Shown here: in pieces, positions 24,745-31,779 of the stretch
How the letters are laid out: every line of letters starts with the position of its first letter
Position numbering within the stretch: the first letter of the stretch is position 1
DNA from: CAVPEV01 sp963703555
Lineage (GTDB): Bacteria > Actinomycetota > Actinomycetes > Actinomycetales > Cellulomonadaceae
DNA length: 52,683 nt
Assembly (NCBI GenBank): GCA_963703555.1
Contig: CAVPEV010000005.1
Span: 1-52,683, forward strand
Direction of reading: 5' to 3'
Program-made: the position numbers and the translations under genes
Notes under the pieces: model-generated
Seen by the model: the letters and a program-made list of their open reading frames with translations, nothing else
Told to the model about the DNA's origin: nothing
Database searches by the model: none

Positions 24745-24953
24745 GGTCGACCTCCCATCACAGGCAGCGCCGCGGACATGAACTTCGTCCGAGTACTAGA
24801 CGACCAGGCCGAAGGCCTCGGCGCCAGGGCCCTCCGTCCCTCGCCGTGTTGTGGGCCCGCCACCCGAACCTGCACACCCCGCCTGGTGGGTGCGGCGCCG
24901 CTGGACCGGTGACGCGGGGGCCTGCACCGATCCAGCGGCTCGTCGGGGCGTGC

Positions 24954-25967
24954 TCAGGGGATCAGCACGGCCCGGCCCTGGACCTGGCCGGCGGCCAGGC
25001 GGGCGAACACGTCGTTGATCTCGCTCAGCGGGTGCTGCTCGATGGTGGAGACCAGACGACCGGTCCTGGCCATGGCCAGGACCTCCTCCAGCTCGTTGCG
25101 GCTGCCCCAGTTGCTGCTGGTCGCCGTCGCCTGGGTCGGCAGGGAGAAGAACGAGAACGGGAACGACCCGCCCGCCAGGCCCACCAGGACGAACAGGCCC
25201 TGCGGGCCCAGCGACGACGCAGCCAGCTTCATCGTCGCGTCGGCCCCGACGAAGTCGAGCGCGACGGCCACGCCCTCGCCGTGGCTGGCGGCCTTGATCT
25301 GCTCCATCGCGTCGGCGTCGGCCGGGTCGACCACCTGGTCGGCGCCGAGGTCCAGCGCGAGGCGCCGCTTGTCCGCCGAGCTGTCGACCACGACCACCGT
25401 CGCCGGGGAGAGCAACTTGAGGAACTGCAGCCCGTACTGGCCGAGCCCACCGGCGCCAACCATCACCGCCGTGGTGCCGGGCACCAGACGCGGGAGGGTC
25501 TTCTTCACCGCGGAGTACGGGGTGAGGGCCGCGTCGGTCAACGGGGCCGCGAGCGCCGGGTCGAGGTCGCCAGCGGCCAGCAGGTGCCGGGTGCTCGGCA
25601 CGATCATGTACTCCGCGTAGCCGCCGTCCGGGCCGATGCCGCCCCAGCGCATGGTGTCGCACAGCTGCTCCTGGCCGCCCAGGCACAACCGGCAGTGGCC
25701 GCAGCCCCACCCGCCGAACACCACGACGGGCTCACCCATCTCGACGCCCTCGGCACCCTGACCGATCGCGTCCACCCACCCGGCGTTCTCGTGGCCCAGC
25801 AGCGCCGGGAGGCGAACCGGGATCTCCCCCGCCCGGACGTGCAGGTCGGAGTGACAAGCACCCGACCCGCCGATGCGCACCCGGACCTCGCCGGGGCCTG
25901 GCTCCGGGGTGGGGACCTCCTCCATCACGAAGTCACCGCCGAACTCGTGCAACCGTGCTGCCTTCAT
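24954..25967 (-). CDS. Zinc-dependent NAD(P) alcohol dehydrogenase (MDR superfamily)
   Basis: 337 residues from the ATG at 25967; longer in-frame starts run into the promoter. Catalytic zinc ligands Cys38 (GACHSD) and His59-Glu60 (LLGHENAGW) are present. The structural zinc motif is complete with Cys89, Cys92, Cys95 and Cys103. The Rossmann fold has GAGGLGQYGLQFLK, and VVVDSSADKRRLALDLGAD contains the Asp that usually selects NAD over NADP. It interconverts an alcohol and an aldehyde or ketone; the substrate cannot be read from sequence. It is divergent from an SDR across 146 bases with a shared inverted repeat, suggesting a common inducer and perhaps one pathway. Confidence 0.92.
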   Translation of the reverse strand: MKAARLHEFGGDFVMEEVPTPEPGPGEVRVRIGGSGACHSDLHVRAGEIPVRLPALLGHENAGWVDAIGQGAEGVEMGEPVVVFGGWGCGHCRLCLGGQEQLCDTMRWGGIGPDGGYAEYMIVPSTRHLLAAGDLDPALAAPLTDAALTPYSAVKKTLPRLVPGTTAVMVGAGGLGQYGLQFLKLLSPATVVVVDSSADKRRLALDLGADQVVDPADADAMEQIKAASHGEGVAVALDFVGADATMKLAASSLGPQGLFVLVGLAGGSFPFSFFSLPTQATATSSNWGSRNELEEVLAMARTGRLVSTIEQHPLSEINDVFARLAAGQVQGRAVLIP

Positions 25968-26023
25968 CGCCCTACCTCTTCCTCGAGGTCGTGCCGCTGT
26001 GACCTGGTGACGGTATACCGCGG

Positions 26024-26053
26024 GGCTGTCCGGCAGCAGGGGTACGGACAGCC
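26024..26053. promoter_or_regulatory. Inverted repeat in the divergent dehydrogenase promoter region
   Basis: GGCTGTCCG-12-CGGACAGCC: perfect 9-base arms centred between the divergent alcohol dehydrogenase and SDR starts. An 8-base palindrome GGTATACC lies at 26012-26019 and offers a TATACC -10 box for the leftward gene. Probably an operator controlling both genes. No regulator gene is adjacent. Confidence 0.5.
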
Positions 26054-26113
26054 TCTTGCGCACGTCGGTTACGCTTCCCTTGCGGGGAGCAACCACTCAA
26101 CGAGGAGCATCTG

Positions 26114-26968
26114 ATGACTGGAAGACTCGAGGGCAAGGTCGCCCTCATCACCGGGACCGCAGACGGGCAGGGGCGGGCGGCAGCGCTGGCCTTCGCCGCC
26201 GAGGGCGCCAAGATCGTCGGCTGCGACCTCAAGGCGGAGCCGGCCGAGAAGACGGTCGAGCTCGTGCGGGAGCAGGGCGGCGAGATGGTGTCGATGCAGC
26301 CGGTCAACCTGAGCAACGAGGAGCAGCTGCAGCGCTGGCTGGACTTCGCCGTCGAGCAGTACGGCGACTTCGACATCCTCTACAACAACGCCTCGGGCGT
26401 CCGTGGCGGCACGATCGAGTCCCTGACCCGCGCGGACTGGGAGTTCGACATGACCAACGAGGTCACCATCCTCTTCATGGCGATCCAGAAGGCCCTGCCG
26501 GTGTTCAAGCGCAAGGGCGGTGGGGTCATCCTCAACACCGGTTCCGTGGCAGCGATGGTCGGCTCGGCGATGCCCGGCAACGTCTCGGGCAACCTGGTGC
26601 ACAACGTCGCCAAGGGTGCGGTGCTGCGGCTGAGCCACAACCTCGCGGTGGAGCTGTCGCCGTGGAACATCCGGGTCAACGCCGTCTCGCCCGGGTTCAT
26701 CGACACGCCAGCCACCCGGTCGCTGCTCCAGGCCGGCATCAAGGGCCCGGTCGAGGAGTCGCTGCTCATCCCGCGCATCGGCCGGCCGGAGGACATCGCC
26801 ATGGCGGCGGTGTACCTGTGCTCGGACGAGGCGTCCTACGTCACCGGGACCAACCTCGTCGTCGACGGCGGCTGGGTTGCCGGCGGCGGTCTGGGTCGCC
26901 CGGACCCGAAGATCGAGCAGATCTTCGGCGAGGTCATGCAGAAGCTGGCGAACGCTCCCACCGCCTGA
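26114..26968 (+). CDS. Short-chain dehydrogenase/reductase with His in place of the catalytic Tyr
   Basis: 284 residues; an AACGAGGAG ribosome binding site precedes the ATG. The cofactor motif TGTADGQG (TGxxxGxG, 14-21), NNAS (91-94), Ser144 (NTGSVAAM) and the C-terminal VTGTNLVVDGGW are all classical SDR. In the YxxxK motif, however, the sequence is His163-Asn-Val-Ala-Lys167, and the Ser-to-His spacing is 19 residues instead of about 13 because of an insertion (GSAMPGNVSGNL). The lysine is kept and the catalytic tyrosine is not. The protein may use His as the acid/base or have altered chemistry. It probably acts with the divergent alcohol dehydrogenase on a related substrate. Confidence 0.88.
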   Translation: MTGRLEGKVALITGTADGQGRAAALAFAAEGAKIVGCDLKAEPAEKTVELVREQGGEMVSMQPVNLSNEEQLQRWLDFAVEQYGDFDILYNNASGVRGGTIESLTRADWEFDMTNEVTILFMAIQKALPVFKRKGGGVILNTGSVAAMVGSAMPGNVSGNLVHNVAKGAVLRLSHNLAVELSPWNIRVNAVSPGFIDTPATRSLLQAGIKGPVEESLLIPRIGRPEDIAMAAVYLCSDEASYVTGTNLVVDGGWVAGGGLGRPDPKIEQIFGEVMQKLANAPTA

Positions 26969-26993
26969 CCAGGGCCGCTCGTCGGTTTGACCG

Positions 26994-27030
26994 CTCGGCG
27001 GCCGTCGCAGCACACGCGACGGCCGCCGAG
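26994..27030. terminator. Bidirectional terminator hairpin
   Basis: A perfect 15-base stem (26994-27008 pairing with 27016-27030; CTCGGCGGCCGTCGC and its complement) with a 7-base loop lies between the convergent SDR and DoxX genes, 25 bases after the SDR stop. There is no strong T-tract, as is common in high-GC actinomycetes. Confidence 0.8.
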
Positions 27031-27035
27031 TCATG

Positions 27036-27455
27036 TCAGCCCAGGCTGAACAGCGGGCCGACGACGACCAGCCCGAGGTCGCCGCCGAGGTGCGCGAACA
27101 GCGCGAAGAGCGCGAGTGCCGCACCGCCCAGCGCCATGTCCTTGAAGAACTGCGTCTGCTCGTTCACACGCATCTGCGGGTCGGTGACCGTCCAGAAGTT
27201 GTGCATGATGAGCGCGGTCGGCAGCAGGAAGACGACGAGGAAGAGCGCGCCGAGATCGGGCCAGATGCCGACCGCCACCATGAGCGCGCCGACGATCTGC
27301 AGGGCGCCGGTGAGAGGAACCATCACGCCGGCCACAGGTACCCCCTTGCTCCCCGCATAGCCGGCCATCATGGATCGCTGGGCGAAGTGCCCCGAGCCTG
27401 AGACGAGGAACACGACCGCGAAGAGCACGCGGCCGATGAGAACCAGGACGTCCAC
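27036..27455 (-). CDS. DoxX-family integral membrane protein
   Basis: 139 residues with four hydrophobic segments (about 2-20, 45-65, 68-88 and 110-135). The N-terminal LIGRVLFAVVFLVSGSGHF and the GVPVAGVMVPLTGALQIVGALMVAVG stretch are typical DoxX features. DoxX proteins are small membrane proteins; members have been linked to thiosulfate oxidation in archaea and to redox/oxidative-stress complexes in mycobacteria, but function varies. Single gene, convergent with the SDR and separated by a terminator. Its specific role here is unknown. Confidence 0.85.
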   Translation of the reverse strand: MDVLVLIGRVLFAVVFLVSGSGHFAQRSMMAGYAGSKGVPVAGVMVPLTGALQIVGALMVAVGIWPDLGALFLVVFLLPTALIMHNFWTVTDPQMRVNEQTQFFKDMALGGAALALFALFAHLGGDLGLVVVGPLFSLG

Positions 27456-27536
27456 ACTGTCCTCCTGTCTGGTACTTACTGCTGGTAAGCGGACGTCGGC
27501 ACTCTACGCGACACGGGCGACGAGGAGAACAGCGGG

Positions 27537-28118
27537 TCAGCCGGACGACGCGAGTCCTGCCTCGCGGTCGAGGAGGGCCTGCTTGACGGCCACGCCCCAG
27601 GCGAAGCCACCCGGCCTCCCGTCCGCCTGCCGGACGCGGTGGCACGGCACGAACAGCGCGGGAGCGTTGGCCGCGCAGACGCCTGCGGCCGCCCGGACGG
27701 CCGTCGGGACCCCGAGGGCGGTGGCGAACGCCGCATAGGTCAACGGGCGACCCGCCGGGACCGTCCGCAGCAGCGCCCAGCCGCGCATCTGCAGGGCGGT
27801 GCCCACCTGCCGTACGGGCGCGGTGAGCACCGGGCGGTCATCGCCGGCGTAGTAGGCCTCGACCGCCGCGACGAGATCCTCGTCCCGGCCGGACCGCACC
27901 ACCTCCGGACGTGCCGGCCCGCGCAGACGCGCGAGCACCGCGTCGACGTCGTCGGTCCAGCCGGAGGCGAGCACGGCGCCGGCATCGTCGGCGAGCATGG
28001 TGAAAGGGCCGTCCGGGGTCGCCAGCGTCCGGGCGACGCCGGTCCGAACGGGCCCGCCGGCACCGGCGCCCGGGGTCCGGGCCGACGGTCGGGTCGCGGG
28101 TCGGGTCGCGGGTGCCAT
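27537..28118 (-). CDS. ogt: Methylated-DNA-[protein]-cysteine S-methyltransferase (O6-alkylguanine repair)
   Basis: 193 residues. The catalytic domain (about 100-190) has the active-site motif PCHRV with Cys159 and the upstream arginine-finger region AVRAAAGVCAAN. Residues 25-95 form the usual N-terminal ferredoxin-like domain of Ada-C/Ogt proteins (GPFTMLADDAGAVLASG). It transfers alkyl groups from O6-alkylguanine to its own Cys in a suicide reaction. A 20-residue Ala/Pro-rich N-terminus precedes the domain, and the start is not fixed by a good ribosome binding site. The usual residue before Cys in many homologues gives PCHR, as here, so it should be active. Confidence 0.88.
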   Translation of the reverse strand: MAPATRPATRPSARTPGAGAGGPVRTGVARTLATPDGPFTMLADDAGAVLASGWTDDVDAVLARLRGPARPEVVRSGRDEDLVAAVEAYYAGDDRPVLTAPVRQVGTALQMRGWALLRTVPAGRPLTYAAFATALGVPTAVRAAAGVCAANAPALFVPCHRVRQADGRPGGFAWGVAVKQALLDREAGLASSG

Positions 28119-28123
28119 GGCCG

Positions 28124-28252
28124 TCAGGCTGCCACGTCGTGCAGGTGGTGGGCGGCCTCGCGCAGGGCGTCCTTCGTGTCGGGGACCGGACGGACGGGCT
28201 CGGGCGGAGTGGGTTCGCCGGCCCCTGCGGCCGGCTGGTGCTCGGCGGACAC
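28124..28252 (-). CDS. Possible small protein (42 aa) upstream of ogt
   Basis: GTG start at 28252, stop 5 bases before the ogt ATG. It encodes a proline/glutamate-rich segment ending in DTKDALREAAHHLHDVAA, a plausible amphipathic helix. The ribosome binding site is not convincing and I recognise no family. Its tight spacing to ogt is the main support; it may be only a leader. Confidence 0.35.
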   Translation of the reverse strand: MSAEHQPAAGAGEPTPPEPVRPVPDTKDALREAAHHLHDVAA

Positions 28253-28377
28253 GGCAACACGCTACCGGCACCTGGAGCGGACAGCGGCAGCGCGGCGACC
28301 GCCGGGACGGGTTTACTGGTGCGACGCACCGTTCAGCGCCCGCGCCCGCCGGGCCGGGCAGCCACCGAAGGAGCATC

Positions 28378-29904
28378 ATGCGCCGCGCCGTGTTCCGCCT
28401 GCACCACGCCATCGCGGTCGCTGCCGTCACCGCGTTGGCGGTCGCCGGATGCTCGGCCGGCAGCACGTCCGGGGGTGGCGCGTCCGGGCCGTCCGGGACC
28501 GGCCGTGACCTGACCGTCGCGCTGACGGCCGCCCCCGCCAACCTGGACTTCACCCGCAGCGCCGGCGCCGCCATCCCCCAGGCCCTGCTCACCAACGTCT
28601 ACGAGGGCCTGGTCCGGCTGACCTCGGCCGGTGAGATCGTCCCGTTGCTGGCCACGGCATGGACCGTGAGCGAGGACCGCACGGTCTACGACTTCACCCT
28701 GCAGCAGGGGGTGACCTTCTCCGACGGCTCTGCGTTCACCGCCGACACCGTGAAGTTCAGCCTGGAGCGGGTGGCCACCGACTGGACCGCCAACGACCCG
28801 GCCGCCATGGCCGTCGTCGCCGGCGTGGACGTGGTGGACGCGACCCATGTCCGGGTGCGGCTGTCCCGGCCGTCGAACATGTGGCTGTTCGCCATGACCG
28901 GCCCGGTCGGGGCGATGTTCACGCCGACGGGTGTCGGCGACCTGGCGAGCACGGCCGTGGGGACCGGCCCGTACGTGGTGGACAGCTGGACCCCGGGGGT
29001 GAGCCTCCTGCTCGCCGCCAACCCCACCTACTGGGGCCGGCCGGCTGGCGTCCAGCGGGTCACCCTGCGGTACTACCAGGACGCCACCGCCTCCGCCAAC
29101 GCCCTGCTCGCCGGCGACGTCGACATGATCGACGGCCTCGGCAGCCCGCAGCTGCTCGACCGGTTCACCGCCGACCCGCGGTACCAGGTCATCGAGGGAG
29201 CCAGCACGGGCGAGGTGACACTGGCGATGAACAACCAACGCCCGCCGTTCGACGACGTCCGGGTGCGCCGCGCGGTCATGCACGCCGTCGACCGCCAGGC
29301 CGTGATGGACACCGCCTACGCCGGGCACGGCACGCTCATCGGGTCGATGGTGCCGCCCACCGACCCCTGGTACGACCCCTCGCTGACGGATCTGTACCCC
29401 TACGACCCCCAGCAGGCGCGCACCCTGCTGGCCGAGGCCGGCGCCAGCCACCTGACCGTGGCGTTCGACGTGCCGAACCTGCCCTACGCCACGGCCGCCG
29501 CCCAGGTGGTCCAGGCCCAGCTCGCCGACGTGGGAATCGACGCGCAGATCCACACCCTGGAGTTCCCGGCCGTGTGGCTCCAGCAGGTGTTCACCGACCA
29601 CGACTACGACCTGTCCGTGATCAGCCACGCCGAGCCCCGCGACATCACCGTCTTCGGCAACCCTGCCTACTACTTCGGTTACGACAACCCCCAGGTGACC
29701 CAGCTGCTCGCCCAGGCCGATGCGGGCGACGAGGCCGCGTTCGTCGCCGGCATGCGGCAGGTCGCCCGGACGATCGCCGAGGACGCCGCGGCCGACTGGC
29801 TGTTCCTCCTGCCGCGGCTCGTCGTCGCCGACGCCGGCCTCACCGGCATCCCGCAGAACCAGACCAGCCTGGCGCTCGACCTCACCCGGGTCGCCTGGTC
29901 CTGA
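28378..29904 (+). CDS. Peptide ABC transporter substrate-binding lipoprotein (SBP family 5)
   Basis: 508 residues, AAGGAG 5 bases from the ATG. A lipoprotein signal peptide has its lipobox at VAGCSAG (Cys near 24), then a Gly/Ser spacer. The family 5 signature appears around YEGLVRLTSAGEIVPLLATAW and TVYDFTLQQGVTFSDG. The long C-terminal lobe has VRRAVMHAVDRQAVM and DPQQARTLLAEAG, typical of DppA/OppA-type binding proteins. It captures di- or oligopeptides (or related solutes such as nickel complexes) outside the membrane. It is the first gene of a five-gene operon with two permeases, a fused ATPase and a peptidase, which points to peptides as substrate. Confidence 0.93.
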   Translation: MRRAVFRLHHAIAVAAVTALAVAGCSAGSTSGGGASGPSGTGRDLTVALTAAPANLDFTRSAGAAIPQALLTNVYEGLVRLTSAGEIVPLLATAWTVSEDRTVYDFTLQQGVTFSDGSAFTADTVKFSLERVATDWTANDPAAMAVVAGVDVVDATHVRVRLSRPSNMWLFAMTGPVGAMFTPTGVGDLASTAVGTGPYVVDSWTPGVSLLLAANPTYWGRPAGVQRVTLRYYQDATASANALLAGDVDMIDGLGSPQLLDRFTADPRYQVIEGASTGEVTLAMNNQRPPFDDVRVRRAVMHAVDRQAVMDTAYAGHGTLIGSMVPPTDPWYDPSLTDLYPYDPQQARTLLAEAGASHLTVAFDVPNLPYATAAAQVVQAQLADVGIDAQIHTLEFPAVWLQQVFTDHDYDLSVISHAEPRDITVFGNPAYYFGYDNPQVTQLLAQADAGDEAAFVAGMRQVARTIAEDAAADWLFLLPRLVVADAGLTGIPQNQTSLALDLTRVAWS

Positions 29905-29962
29905 CCGGTCCACCCCCGGCCGGACGGTCCCGCCGGGCACGCTCGCAGGGAGGTCGCGCCGC

Positions 29963-30910
29963 GTGACTGTGCAGGTCCTGCGCCGCCTGGGGGTGTTCCT
30001 GCTCACCGCCCTCCTTGCCTCCGTCGCGGTCTTCTGGCTACTGTCCGTGCTGCCCGGGGACCCGGCGCGAGTCGCCCTCGGCGTGCAGGCCTCGGCCGCC
30101 GACGTGGCGCGCGAGCGCGCCGCGATGGGCCTGGACAGGCCCGCGGTGGTGCGGTACCTCGACTGGCTGGGCGGCCTGCTGCGCGGCGACCTGGGCGCGT
30201 CAGTGGTGACCCGGCTGCCGGTGGGCCCCGAGCTGGGCGACCGCATGCAGGTGACCGCTCTGCTGGTGCTCGCCGCGATGCTCGTGGCCGCCGCGGTGGC
30301 GATCCCGCTCGGCACGCTCGCCGCTCTGCGCCACCGGCACCTCGACGGCGCCATGCTCAGCGGGCTGAGCCAGGTGGGGGTGGCCGTGCCCAGCTTCCTC
30401 GCCGGGATGGTGCTGGTCACCGTCTTCGCGGTGCGGCTCGGCTGGTTCCCGGCGGGCGGCTGGGTGGCGCCGGCCGACGGCCTGGGGGAGTTCGCCCGGC
30501 GGATCGTGCTGCCCGCCGTGGCGCTGGGCGGGGTGCAGGGCGCGATCCTCAGCCGGTACGTCCGGGCCGCCGTGCTCGACGTCCTCCGGGAGGACTACTG
30601 GCGCACTGCGCGCTCGGTGGGGCTCACCCCGCTGCGCGCCCTGGTGCGGCACGGCGCACGCAACGCCGCGATCCCCGTGCTGGCCGTCACCGGGGTGCAG
30701 CTCGCCGGTCTGCTCGTCGGGGCGGTGGTCGTCGAGCGGGTGTTCGTCGTGCCCGGACTGGGCAGCTACCTGCTGGACAAGGTCGGCGAGCGGGACATGG
30801 TGGCGGTGCAGGGTGCCGTCATCGTCCTGGTGCTCACGGTCCTGGTGATCACGCTGGTCGTGGACCTGCTCACCACGCTCGTCGACCCGCGGCTGCGGAG
30901 GACGACGTGA
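29963..30910 (+). CDS. ABC transporter permease, DppB/OppB type
   Basis: 315 residues from a GTG with GGGAGG upstream. About six membrane helices are visible, beginning at residues 6-28 (FLLTALLASVAVFWLLSVLPGDP, the family's N-terminal signature). The cytoplasmic EAA-type loop reads YWRTARSVGLTPLRALVRHGARNA, which contacts the ATPase. It forms one half of the transmembrane pore with the following permease. The next gene's GTG overlaps its stop by 4 bases. Confidence 0.93.
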   Translation: MTVQVLRRLGVFLLTALLASVAVFWLLSVLPGDPARVALGVQASAADVARERAAMGLDRPAVVRYLDWLGGLLRGDLGASVVTRLPVGPELGDRMQVTALLVLAAMLVAAAVAIPLGTLAALRHRHLDGAMLSGLSQVGVAVPSFLAGMVLVTVFAVRLGWFPAGGWVAPADGLGEFARRIVLPAVALGGVQGAILSRYVRAAVLDVLREDYWRTARSVGLTPLRALVRHGARNAAIPVLAVTGVQLAGLLVGAVVVERVFVVPGLGSYLLDKVGERDMVAVQGAVIVLVLTVLVITLVVDLLTTLVDPRLRRTT

Positions 30911-31779
30911 CCGCGGGCGCGGCCGGCCGGGTCGACGCCGTTGCCGGCCCGGCGGCCCGGCCCCGGCGCACCGACCCGGCGCTCGTCCTCGGCGCCGCGA
31001 TCGTCGCACTCGTCGTCGTGGCAGCGCTGGTGTCCCTGGTGTGGACCCCGCACGACCCGATCCGGGTGGTGCCGGCCGAGCGCCTCGCCGGCCCCAGCCT
31101 CGCCCACTGGCTGGGCACCGACCCGTACGGGCGGGACATAGCCTCCGGCATCCTCGCCGGCTCCCGGGTCGCCCTGCTCGTCGGCGCGGTCGCGGTCGGC
31201 ATCGGTGCGCTGCTCGGCGTGCCCACGGGGGTCGTCGCCGGGATGCGGGGCGGCGCCGCCGACGTGGTCCTCATGCGCGGCACGGACGTGCTGCTCGCCT
31301 TCCCGGCCCTGCTGCTGGCGATCCTCTTCGGCGCCGTCTGGGGCGCCTCGACGCTCACCGCCGCGACCGCGCTGGGCATCGGCTCCGCGCCGTCGTTCGC
31401 GCGGGTCGCCCGTGCGGCGACGCTGCAGGTGATGAGCCGCGAGTACGTGCTGGCCGCCCGGGCGGCCGGGCGCCGAGCCGACCAGATCGCCCGCCGCCAC
31501 GTGCTGCCCAACATCGCCGGCGTCGTCGTCGTGCAGGCGTCGGTGTCCGTCGCCCTGGCCGTGCTGTCCGAGGCGGCGCTGTCCTACCTGGGCTTCGGCA
31601 CCCGACCGCCCACGCCGTCCTGGGGGCGGATGCTGCAGGAGGCGCAGTCCTACCTGTACGTGCAGCCGCTGCTCGTGGTGTGGCCCGGGCTGGCCATCGC
31701 CCTCGCCGTGCTCGGCTTCACCCTGCTCGGCGACGGCCTGCGGGACCGGTTCGACCCCCGGATGCGGGTGGTCCGGTGA
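30907..31779 (+). CDS. ABC transporter permease, DppC/OppC type
   Basis: 290 residues, GTG start overlapping the previous stop. The N-terminal cytoplasmic tail and first helix (about 30-50) are followed by the extracytoplasmic LAGPSLAHWLGTDPYGRDIASGIL, characteristic of DppC/OppC. About five further helices follow. The EAA loop is YVLAARAAGRRADQIARRHVLPN. It pairs with the DppB-type permease to form the import channel. Its end overlaps the fused ATPase gene (GTGA, 31776-31779). Confidence 0.93.
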   Translation: MTAGAAGRVDAVAGPAARPRRTDPALVLGAAIVALVVVAALVSLVWTPHDPIRVVPAERLAGPSLAHWLGTDPYGRDIASGILAGSRVALLVGAVAVGIGALLGVPTGVVAGMRGGAADVVLMRGTDVLLAFPALLLAILFGAVWGASTLTAATALGIGSAPSFARVARAATLQVMSREYVLAARAAGRRADQIARRHVLPNIAGVVVVQASVSVALAVLSEAALSYLGFGTRPPTPSWGRMLQEAQSYLYVQPLLVVWPGLAIALAVLGFTLLGDGLRDRFDPRMRVVR

